Origin: Blastomyces gilchristii SLH14081
Taxonomy: Eukaryota; Ascomycota; Eurotiomycetes; Onygenales; Ajellomycetaceae
DNA: 64,000 bases
Assembly (NCBI RefSeq): GCF_000003855.2
Contig: NW_003101647.1
Span: 139,744 to 203,743, forward strand
Reading direction: 5' to 3'
Made by a program: the position numbers and the translations under genes. Of this stretch, positions 11,956 through 21,993 are shown one piece after another. Position 1 is the first letter of the stretch, and every line of letters starts with the position of its first letter. The notes beneath the pieces were generated by a model that was given only the letters and a program-made list of their open reading frames with translations, made no database searches and was not told where the DNA came from.

Positions 11956-12389
11956 TTGAGAACTAAGCTATGGACTATTCGTGAGACCTAGGCGGACAAG
12001 AAGAGAAAAAGAATAATGAAACAACAGAACAATAGAATAATAATAGAATAACAGAGCAACAGAAAATGAAAAATGAAAAATGGAATGAAAAGGTTGGCAT
12101 CAGAACTATTGATCTCCAAAATTCAATGCCGAAAGGAATGCAAACCAGAGTGCCTGCACCTTGTGGTGCCATCACTGAACTGCTAGAGAGATTCTCTCAA
12201 TGCGACAATCACGGCTTTTTTTTTTCTTGCCTTTTCCATTACTATGGTCACTCTCCCTGCTGCTGCTATTGCTGGTAGATTCAGCCCGAGGTTCGGAGCA
12301 TTTTACCTCACAGAACTCTGCTTTCCTGTTTATCACATATGGAAGATAAACTTTGCGACTCTTAACACTCAAGGACCTGAACTCCTGTA
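11763..12389. other. spacer with oligo-C/oligo-A tract
   Basis: Lies between two convergent broken genes. Contains 12 C (11903-11914) followed directly by 39 A (11915-11953). No gene seen. Confidence 0.7.
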
Positions 12390-13668
12390 TCACCTCTCAT
12401 TACTTCCTTTAGTCACATATACGAACATGGCCCCAGATTCGTCGAATTCAAGATGTACTATGTCTTCCATAATCAAATGGCTTCCTCTAGGCGGTGACTG
12501 TTCATGGGGGGAAGGTAGCCGAGCTGATGGTGAGGCAATGTAATCTGGCAAGGATTCTAATCGGCTGGGGAGAGGTGATAGCGGACTCGAGAGAGACGAA
12601 ATGATTCCATCTCGATTCTGTGGAGTGGACGGGCGCTGTGGAGATTGGTATTGCAATATTTCACCAGTGGTTGGTTTGGTGCTGACTACACTCCCAGTGG
12701 AGATGTGTTCATACCCCCCTGCTACAGGTCTCCAAGCATGGAGGGGTGGATAGTCATGGCCAATGTCTATATCACGGCCGTCGCCTGATAACAAATGAAT
12801 TCACCAAAGTGCAAGCTTGACGGTGAGTTTTTTCGGTCCGCTGTTGCTCCATGGGATGCGCTTGAATTCGACAGGTGGAATGTAAATGTCCTTGTTCTGA
12901 GGATTGGCGGGAATGCTGGGGTAATCTCATGTCTATTTGCATTTGACTGGATGCTGATGTATGTGAGTCATTTCACTGGTGAGATCTGGATGAAAATTCT
13001 TGCTGTGGAGCAAGTTCACGAGGAGATCATTTCATAGTGATACCCGAACCGACCCTTTCCCGCGAAAATCGCATAACGACAACTTCATCCTGGTTAATTA
13101 TGTACCCATATCATGTCCCCCACTGCGTGTAGCAGTACTTGAGCAATTGTGTAATCGGCCAATAATAGGCTATATAAGTCCGGCTCATCATTGACTTCCA
13201 TTTCTCTGCAAGCTTCATCTCTCCCAGGCAGTGATTGACATATCCAGTTTCACCTGCTGTTTTCACGGCACCTGCCCAGTCAGGAAATAATGAATTTCTT
13301 TCGACACCAGCATCAATATTTGCTCTCCCGCCTCGCGTCATGTCGATGGCATTACTAATGTTCATCCCACTCTGAGCCTTTGCCAGGCCAACGCTGACCT
13401 GGGGGACTATATAGCGAGTCATCAGATGCTCAAAGGTGTCTTCATTCCAAATTTCACGTTCAAGCGTGGTTAGGTCTGGGGAACACTTGGGAAGGTATGA
13501 TCTCGGTTTGCGTAAAATATCGCCATAACAGGCTAGAAGAGTGTCCAACGTGAAATCATCCCAGTCCGAGATGGCAGCCTGATCAGTTGGTAGGCCCTGT
13601 GAAGCATTGTCGCTGTTGAGTTCTGGATTTGGCTCAGTAAGATATTCGAGGAGAGTGCGAGAAGTCAT
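12390..13668 (-). pseudogene. broken fungal orphan-family gene with PD-(D/E)xK-like motif
   Basis: Two open pieces, 13668-13111 and 12794-12390, belong to one protein. The reading continues sensibly past an in-frame TGA at 13111-13113 (YGYIINQDEVVVMRFSRERV). Later, in another frame, VEFKRIPWSNSGPKKLTVKL reaches a second stop at 12801-12803 and goes on into LLSGDGRDIDIGHDYPPLHAW. At least one frameshift lies between. The family, which I recognise from many ascomycete hypothetical proteins, has PDWAG followed about 25 residues later by GEMK; this spacing fits the D...(E)xK core of restriction-endonuclease-like folds. That is inference. Both stops are explained by single C-to-T or G-to-A changes (CGA to TGA, TGG to TGA). 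Confidence 0.6.
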
Positions 13669-16296
13669 TGTCCTTAAGGTTACTTACGGCACTTTTGAAA
13701 ATCCGACAGGCGAAAGAGCTTCGTCGGGACAGATAACTGAAGTGAAAACCTTAGATTCCCTCGTGATAGGGATGTTGAGAAAAATCGTGATGGGAGAACA
13801 GCAGGAATCGATCAAAGTCGCGCTGGAGGATTTTCTATTCAGGAAAGAACAATTGGCTTAGAGATGGCGTTGAAAGTGCAGGTATTTTGCAGGGGAATAG
13901 GTTGAAAATAGGTTGAAAATGGTGTGTTAAACAAATCTCAAATGTGATGACAACATGAATTTTAAGAGTACAGCGAGTGAGACTGTCGATGGGAATAGAC
14001 ACCTATTTATGCGCAATCTCTTGCTTCTCAGAAAAGGTGTAGGCCTGGTATATCTTCTCATGGTGAGCCACTGACATCCTTAGAGCCAGTGCTATTCAGC
14101 CTATTCTTGCCGCTGGCTGGTTCCCATTGAGATGAGAGAGATTGGAGGTGAGAACCTCCGTCCATTTCATTACACTCAATGCGGAAAAGAAATCGTCGTT
14201 GGCTCTGGCATGATTGGAGCGCTTATCCACACAGGTTCACGCCCCTGGCTAGGTCCAAAGATAGCGACCAACGAAACGAGATGACCTTTAGTTATCTGTT
14301 AACAAAGCTGCGCCGCTCTGGTTCCATCACCAGGGGTGAGGGGTAAGCGCCAGACTGAAACAACAAATGTAATAATTATGTAGTTCTAACTTGGGTTGGA
14401 TTTTTATGTATATCATATTGTTCAAACAGTCACTCCAGCACCGGCAGCACAGAAGAATCAAAGAGAAGGTAAGAAACTTCAATTTTCAACAATAAGTACA
14501 GATAGAGCTAGACAGTGTCACAGTGGTCTGTTCTAACTTGAGTTACATTTCAGGAAATCTTGAACTTGATTATTATGAAAGATCTCATGATCAGTGAATA
14601 TAAAAATTTTGTATACTTATTATTCATACTGTTCAGTAACTAATTCAATTTCAGCATAAACTATGATTTATGAAGCTTGACAGCTGTATTTGATTAGTGT
14701 AAAGTTTATTTCAAACCCAGTGTTGAGTTTGATGTGAGCTCTCGGCATCATAAAAAAAAAGCTTCAATTGTGAGAACCTGAAAAGACAGGGTTTTTTTTC
14801 GGTCGGGTCCCGGGTCGGGTTTACAACGCTACTCTTGACAGAGAGAAGAAATATATGATATATAATCAAACTTTCAGCAAATAGCTTTAAAGTCTGAGAA
14901 GTGAAATTGAGCTTGTCTTTATCAAAATTTGCATATATAGACTTATTGTGAGAATATTTTCAACTAAATTGAATTAACATAAATTGTCTAGCATTATATA
15001 TTTGAAATGTACAATACTCAATCTGCTGCAACTCACTCTTGTTTGACTGCAGTAGCAGAGACAGTTTTCAAACTCTTCTTGTTGCTGATACTCAGTACAG
15101 AGTAGTGAATCCCTAAGACACAGCACATTTCAACCAATCTTTCAACATCTTGATCCATTTTGTATCATGTGATGTGTGCAGAAGATCTGAAGAAGAGAAG
15201 AGAACTGAAGAATGAAAAAGGAATCTCAATTTGACAGTTCATCTTGTGTCTATCTTAAATAGTTCTTGAGATAGAGCAGGCAATTCCTCCTGACCTACCT
15301 GCAACCACATAGTGTCACTCAATCTCATCCATGATCTCACACCCACCCAGCACACCCATACTCACCTGCACTCACCATCACATTGTGTGATCATCACTCT
15401 TCAAGTAGTAGCAACTTGGAGGCTCGACATGTAGTTGGGCATGTTGTAAAGTGGCTTGAGTACGGCTGAGCGGACGGGAAGCCCTATTTTCCACTCCCTA
15501 TGTTCGTATGTGATAGACGTCTTCTTATTGCACGTTTTAAGGGCTGTTTTGTTCGGGGTCTTAGTGGAGCTGGGGACAACCATAGGAGATACAGGAGAAA
15601 ACTTTGCTTAAGAGAAAAGCGAAGAATAAAATACATTACATTACATAGCGATTGAAAAAAAGACATTAATTTCCGTGAGAATAGAAAGGCAATCCGTCCC
15701 CTCCCCTCCCCTCCCCTCCCATCCCATGCCATCTCAAGATTCATACGCCCGTAACATGCTATATAAACATACCACGCACTATATCCAGAGAGGTAGGGGG
15801 GACCCCGCATTGGGATACTAACTGGTATAAAGGACAAAAGGTAGAAAAACAGAAGATAGAAAGAAAAGCAACCAGCAAATAGTATAAACATGAGAAAAAT
15901 ACATCCGTGCGCCACCTCCGCTCTCCCATCCCCAAATAAAAACTATATTAAAAAAACGGGAGTAAAATAGAAAAGAAAAAGAAAAGAAAACATCTTTCTC
16001 TCTAATAAATAACAACTTACGTTGCTTGCTCTGTTGTTTGATTCGCGTGCTGGCGTCATTCAGGTAGGCGAAGTTTATGAAATGCTGCATTCATATTTCC
16101 GGCCAAGGCTTGTCGCTGATGTATACAAGCTGTCCGCGTGGTAAGTGTGCCCAAGCGAATGTAGATGCGAAAGGTCGTTCTTTGGCGAGTGGTCCTGAAA
16201 ATACATCTTGTCTCCTTCATTTTCACCCATTCCTAGCTCATGATGGATGGCAGAAAACACCAACGTGTTCAAATGTAAAGTGCATCCGTCCAAATC
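13669..16296. repeat. gene-free block including CpG-free segment 14830-15421
   Basis: 13.7-14.35 kb has normal CpG and no recognised gene (a plus-strand open frame to 13861 is unsupported). From about 14830 to 15421 I see no CpG at all, with plentiful TpG/CpA, like the block at 10.1-11.2 kb. A CpG-rich 29-bp patch (14800-14828) interrupts it. After 15421 the DNA returns to normal composition, with (CCCCT)n at about 15697-15720, and runs into the UBC6 3' flank. Confidence 0.65.
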
Positions 16297-17314
16297 TTAT
16301 CCGCTCCCGTCATCAAACAGTCTAATCAACAACGCATATCCCAGCACCACCATCAGCCCAACCCATACCTTATGCCGTCGAATCCAACTCTGACCCACGT
16401 CCCTTGCAGCTTGACCACCTTCTACCACAGCACCAAGGCCTGCCGCACTCCCCGCATGTCGTCTGCGCAAAGCACTCGCTTCCGGCGAGCATCTTGTACC
16501 ACCGGCGCCACTCCCACCCCCACCATTGGTAGTAGCGCCACTATTAGGATCCGGCAAAAACTGGCCCGTAGCTGGATCCACCCGATTCTCCTCCATCCAC
16601 TTCCAATTCTCCTTATCTACATCTGCCCACTCTGTGCGAAATTTCAACCCTCCATCACCAGCCTTCACACTCCCAACCCCCCTGGTCGATGGCGATACGC
16701 CTGGCACCGCCTTGGTATACGACCCGCCGCCCGTCGAGTTCCACCATCTCGAGCGCGCAGCGAGGATCTTGCGTTCGGACTCGGAGGCGCTAACGGAGCC
16801 CGTCGTCATCTCCTCGCTAGTCATGAAGGAGAGGAGGCCGATGAGGATTGTGGAGACTTCCCAGGCTGGATTGAAGGATTTGGGGTGGAAGTCGCTAATG
16901 CTGAGACAGAGGCGAGTAGAGGATTGGAAGCGACCGGATGGGGTGTGCATGCGGATTGCGGGGGGCGCGAAGGGGTATTCTGGTGGGAACATTAGGGTAC
17001 CCCAGTATTGGCCATTTTCGTAGGGGGTCTTAGGGGGGCCGGTGATTATGTAGTGCCATCTGTCAGAAATTTATTAGATTTTAATTTTTCCCCGTGGATA
17101 AGGGTCAGGGGTGTTTTACTCTAGAATATTTGAATCGGAGGGGTGTGCTATGATATATGGTGGCGGGTTCTTTTGGATGTTCTGGTATTCGCGCACAAGC
17201 TAAACATATCGAGAAACACATATCGCTGTTAGTCACCTCCCGTCTCCCATCTCGTTCTGTACAATATTCTGGGGTTTGCACACTCACGCGTTTGTTGGCG
17301 GCTCTTGTAGCCAT
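16297..17314 (-). CDS. UBC6: ER-anchored ubiquitin-conjugating enzyme E2 (UBC6/UBE2J type), 289 aa
   Basis: Transfers ubiquitin in ER-associated degradation. Three exons, 17314-17288, 17199-17120 and 17059-16297, with phases 0 and 2 that close exactly. Start MATRAANKR is the usual fungal N-terminus. The UBC fold follows: WHYIITGPPKTPYENGQYWG, FPPEYPFAPPAIRMHTPSGRF, and the active-site Cys in STRLCLSISDFHP, residue 87, the same number as I recall for yeast Ubc6. In place of the canonical HPN it has the Ubc6-type HTPSGRF context. A Gly/Ser/Ala-rich linker leads to a C-terminal hydrophobic tail anchor (VWVGLMVVLGYALLIRLF). The ATG is 399 bp from the divergent SAM50 ATG, so they share a promoter. 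Confidence 0.95.
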
Positions 17315-17609
17315 CTCGAGAGGGCCGGCTGTGTCCCGAGAGGAACCAGTGATCGGTACAACGGAACGGAGAAGGAGGAGCTCACGGAAGCGCAAAGAGG
17401 GTAGTAAGTTACTAGAAAGTCTAACACCAAGTACGTAGGACGAGAGTTGTAATAGGCAGGGTGAGAACTGGAGTGTGAAGTGTTGAAGTAAAGAAAGATC
17501 AAGATGAAGCTGAAGTTGCAAAGGCCAGGTGGATCCCCCGTAATGTAATAGGACCGTCAACCGTGACAGTACGTACCATACGATACGCCCGTCCGCTACA
17601 ATATATAAT

Positions 17610-17615
17610 CACGTG
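17610..17615. promoter_or_regulatory. CACGTG E-box in the shared UBC6/SAM50 promoter
   Basis: TCACGTGAC at 17609-17617 lies in the 399-bp space between the divergent UBC6 and SAM50 starts, about 100 bp from the SAM50 ATG. Cbf1/bHLH-type core; function inferred. Confidence 0.4.
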
Positions 17616-17713
17616 ACTATTTACCGTAAAGGCAATCCCATCCCGGCTCCCGAAACAGGATTCTTGATGGAACACAAACAACCGATATATGCTAGCCATT
17701 GTCGAGCGTCGCG

Positions 17714-19552
17714 ATGGTATCACCACTCGAGAGTGACGAGAATGTGAGTATCTACGTATCTACGCTATGTCCTGTGTTTTATTTTACTTACTAACCAACT
17801 GTGCCTCTTTTGAGGTGATTTCGTTGGTAGATATTCGAACGGCTGAAGCAGAAGTCGACCGATCCGAAGGTGCTAGAGGAGCAGCAGCAGGCTGTTAATG
17901 AGAGAATAAATGCGATATATCAAAAAGCCCAGTCCCGGCTCGCTGAATTGGTTTGTTTTTTCTTGCTACCATTTCCACCCCATACCATCCTCGGCAGAAA
18001 TTCCGATTGCGAAATTCTCGTCCCGCATCGAAGGGGCCGATTCCCATTAGAATTGTAAAGCTCATTGGATGGGAACAAAATATCAGATTGACCAAAATTC
18101 CACGCTACCATGTACCATCTCGTCCGTCCAAGTCCTCAATGCGAACAACACAAGGAGAGGGTTCCTGGAAAAAGTCCTCAGCCCGCTCTTGAGCGCAAAT
18201 AATGACCGCCCGTATACCCTCTCGGAAGCCCTGTCAGAAATCTCGATATGCACGGATAAACTTAGTCGATTTGGTATGTTTACTCTCGTGATTGTCCAAA
18301 CGCCTAGTCAAAGCAAAACTAAATAAATCGAATACTAGACATCTTCGAACACCCCATCTCCGTCTTCCTCGACAAACCTTCCCAAACCGACCCATCTACA
18401 ACTCCCACGGATCTCGAAGTCTACCTCTCCGTCAAAGAGAAGTCTCGCATCCTGCTAAAGACAGGCACGGATCTCGGAAATGCAGAAGGATCCGCCTATG
18501 CCAACTTTATGTGGCGGAATATCTTTGGTGGCGCCGAGTCTCTGAATGTCAACGCTTCGCTCGGCACCCGGACCAGATCGGCCTACCAAGCCGCATTCGA
18601 CACTCCTATCCTCAGCAACCCGGACTTCAGGTGTGAAATCGGCGGGATTGGTAGTTCAACGGAGAAGAGCTGGGCTAGTCACGAAGAGGTGGTCAAAGGA
18701 GCCTGGACGAAGCTCCGTTGGCTGAGCCCGTCCGGGCACAGACATGAACTGGGCTACAATGGGTTCTGGAGACAAGTGACCGGCCTGTCTACGGACGCCT
18801 CGCCAACTGTTCGTGGGGATGCGGGCGATAGCGTCAAGAGCAGCATCTCCCACACATGGGTCAACGACAGGCGTGATAACCCCCTCCTTCCCTCGCGAGG
18901 ATTTTACACGAGGACCTTCAACGAGGTGGCTGGATTGGGTCCGCTTAAGGGGGATGTATCGTTCTGGAAATCAGAGCTGGAAGCCCAGGGAGCGGTGCCA
19001 ATTCCCATCCCCGGAGTGAAAGGGGACAGCGGCATCAGCTTGACCACAGGTTTCCGTGCTGGTATCCTCTACCCACTAGGCCTAGATGCGACTCAGAAGC
19101 CTCAACTTTCCCGTATCAACGATCGCTTCCAGCTGGGTGGCCCGACCGATGTACGCGGCTTTAGACTCGCGGGTATCGGCCCACGGGAAGGCCCCGACGC
19201 ATTAGGGGGAGACGTTTTCGCGGCGGGTAGTGCAAATCTCCTGTTCCCTTTGCCTCGAGTTGGGGCGGAAAAACCACTACGGCTGCAAGCTTTTGTAAAC
19301 GCAGGCCGCCTTCTACCGCTGAAGACGCAGGATAGGAAACTACCGTCGACGCAAGGGGAGGTTAGAGATAGCATGGTGGCGACCGTGTCGGAACTAGGGA
19401 ATGGATTACCAAGCATGGCCGCTGGTCTGGGACTCGTATATGCGCATCCTGCTGCGAGGTTTGAGTTGAATTTCTCTTTGCCCCTTATCCTGCGACGGGG
19501 AGAGGAGGGGAGAAAAGGGTTGCAATTCGGGATTGGGATTAATTTCCTATAA
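17714..19552 (+). CDS. SAM50: mitochondrial outer-membrane beta-barrel assembly protein SAM50/TOB55, 516 aa
   Basis: Core channel of the SAM complex, which inserts beta-barrel proteins into the mitochondrial outer membrane. Four exons, 17714-17743, 17831-17950, 18087-18273 and 18339-19552, join in phases 0, 0 and 1. Exon 1 gives MVSPLESDEN. Exons 2-3 hold a charged helix and the single POTRA-like region (TISSVQVLNANNTRRGFLEK, LSANNDRPYTLSEALSEI). Exon 4 is the Omp85-type barrel: NIFGGAESLNVNASLGTRT, KLRWLSP, SRGFYTRTFNEVAGLGP, and the conserved DVRGFRLAGIGPREG, which carries the RGF motif of Omp85 proteins. It ends in the aromatic barrel strand GLQFGIGINFL. Length fits the family (about 500 aa). 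Confidence 0.95.
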
Positions 19553-20019
19553 CAAAAGAGAAAGGATAGATGTATATGTATAGTAAAGTATTAAAGGAAT
19601 AATAGAAAGGGGATAAAATATTTCTTATTTTTCACACTTCAAATATCAACATGTTTTGTTGGACTAAAAGAAAAGTGGACTTGCTTGGTTCTGCTTGGTC
19701 TTGGCACTGTGTAACTTAGATCCCACGTCGCCCAAAGCAACAACTCAACTACAAGAATAATAGCTAGCTAACAACTATATATCATCACCAAACTACTACC
19801 TTACCAACTACCACCAGCACCAACTTCTATACATTCCTTCTATGTCTGTTACCTACTAGTGTCGCCACCTAAACCCCCATCCCGATCGCATATATCCGCT
19901 ACAAGGCCTCCTGTCCATATCTTGAAACCCGCCCTCAGTACCACCGCAAACCCTTTGCCTCTCCGCACACACCCAAACACATCTATCCGCTGTCCACAAA
20001 CCACCTCCATCCGGCCGTA
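19553..20019. other. SAM50-YIP1 intergenic region
   Basis: 467 bp between genes on the same strand: SAM50 3' end, then CA/CT-rich YIP1 leader. No gene seen. Confidence 0.7.
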
Positions 20020-21148
20020 ATGGCCCAATTCTACTCCCAACACCAGCAGCAGCCACCATACGGCGGCGGCGCTCAGCAACAATCCGCACAAAACCTCCAA
20101 TTCTACCCTACCTCCTACACATCTGTTTCCGGTCACACAACGCCCTCACAGGCCACATATGGCGGCTACGGCGTAGCTTCTGGGCCAGGCTCCGGTTTTT
20201 CTGTTGGCGGGGGAGCGTCAGGGGGACCCGGTGGGTATGGAGCTTCGGCGTTTGGGGCTTCGTCGGCGGGCGTGAGTGGGCGGATGGGCGAGCAGGGTGG
20301 GTTGAGGACCGGATGGTTAGCGGCGTTCGGCACAGAGGGATACGAAGGGGAACCGCCGTTGTTGGAGGAATTGGGTGTTAATTTTGATCATATCCGGACC
20401 AAGGTAAGATGATTTTTTCCTATTGGCCCTTGGGGAATCCTCGCTCTCAATAGACTATGGGCATATATATAGATATAATGTAGGTAGCTAATACCTATAC
20501 AACATAAAGACCCTCACCGTCCTCAATCCCTTCGCCCGCATCGACCAACACCTCATGGACGACAGCGATCTCTACGGCGCGCTGCTCTACATAGTCCTCT
20601 ATGGTACCTTCCTCCTCCTCTCCGGAAAAGTCTTTTACGGCTACATCTACGGCGTCGCCGTCTTCGGCACCTTTGCCCTCCACCTCATCCTCAGCCTCAT
20701 GTCCCCGTCGCTTATAGACCCGACCTCCACAACCCCGGAAGCATCTTCCCTCGATCCCGTCTCCGCCACAACCGGCTACCACCCACATCACAAGCAATCC
20801 GGTTCATCTGGCTCCACTGTCCCAGGCAGCGCTGGCCACTTCTCATCAACCCTCACGTTCCCCCGCTCCGCCAGTGTTCTGGGTTACTGCTTCCTACCCC
20901 TCGTACTGACAAGTGGCGTCGGCATCCTAATACCCATGGACACGCTATTTGGATACTTACTAACGACCGCCGCGGTGGGCTGGTGTACATATAGCAGTTC
21001 GGGAATGTTTTGTGCCGTGGCGCGGATGCGCGGGATGAGGTTTTTGGTTGCGTATCCGCTTGCGTTGTTTTATGTTGTTTTTGGTATTATGGGGATCTTT
21101 TCGTCCAGGGGGAGTGGGTCGTTGGTTGCCAAAGCGACAGGGGGTTGA
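20020..21148 (+). CDS. YIP1: Golgi/ER vesicle protein YIP1, 340 aa
   Basis: YIP1 binds Rab GTPases (Ypt1/Ypt31 in yeast) and acts in ER-to-Golgi vesicle formation. Exons 20020-20403 and 20510-21148, phase 0 (AAG/GTAAGA donor, TAAAG acceptor). The N-terminal half is a Gln/Gly/Ser/Tyr-rich cytosolic region. The conserved stretch PPLLEELGVNFDHIRTK continues across the intron to TLTVLNPFARIDQHLMDDSD, the Yip1 hallmark. Five hydrophobic segments follow, starting at LYGALLYIVLYGTFLLLSG, with ASVLGYCFLPLV in the third. A Ser/Pro/His-rich insert of about 50 residues (SLIDPTSTTPEASSL onward) separates the second and third segments, longer than in yeast. Confidence 0.93.
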
Positions 21149-21993
21149 GTTTTGTCGCTATGTATAAACCGTGATCTATTGGTTGTGGGTTGTGGGAGGG
21201 GGTTGGGAAGGCCGGAAAAAGGGGGAGAGAAGATGAACTTTTTGTTTTTTCTATACACTTCATGTCATGTTCACCTTTGCTTGAGTCGAGTAGGGTTTGA
21301 AAAACAATAGACGTCCGATAGACGTCCGATTGACTCGATTATACTCTTATCTCGTTTCTACTCTTAGAGCTGCTTGGTTTGGTTCGGGGTGTCTTGCTTC
21401 GTTCTTGTCTTCGGTCCTGCTTTGGCGATGCTGCTTTGCTGTTCCGCTATTTCATTAGTGCCTTGGTTGAGATGAATTTAATGTTGGGTGAAATGTGAAT
21501 TTTCTTACTAAAAAGGGAAGTAAAATAGTATATCTTTTTTTGTCGCTCACAGGGGCTTTATGATGAACTGTTTAGTATATGGGAATGGAATGGCAAAGGA
21601 AGCATGATATATACAAGAAGGTAGTTATGGAATGGAAGGGAGGAGGAGAAGGAGACATAACGATAATAATGCAAGTATTGTTCGATTAAATGTCAATGCA
21701 ATGAGATTCTGAGCTAGATATCAGCTATACTATCTATATCGAGATCAACCCATAGTCCCAAAACTTAGTGCAATGAATGAGAAAGAGACAAGATAGGGCT
21801 GAAGCAGAATTGCATCCGTTTTTATAAAAGCTTTACCTAGAAAACGTAATCAGGAAAGGCTCATCTACTCTGCCCCGTTTGAGGAGCCAGTCTCACGACA
21901 ATCCATAAATAATGCCAGCGAGAAACGCGCAGCACCAGCATCGTCTCCACATCTATATGTCCTGACTATGTACATAGGACATCTCATCCCATC
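21149..21993. other. convergent intergenic region, no gene seen
   Basis: 845 bp between the YIP1 stop and the UFD1-like stop: two convergent 3' ends. Contains a direct repeat of GACGTCCGAT (about 21309-21330). No coding signal seen. Confidence 0.7.
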
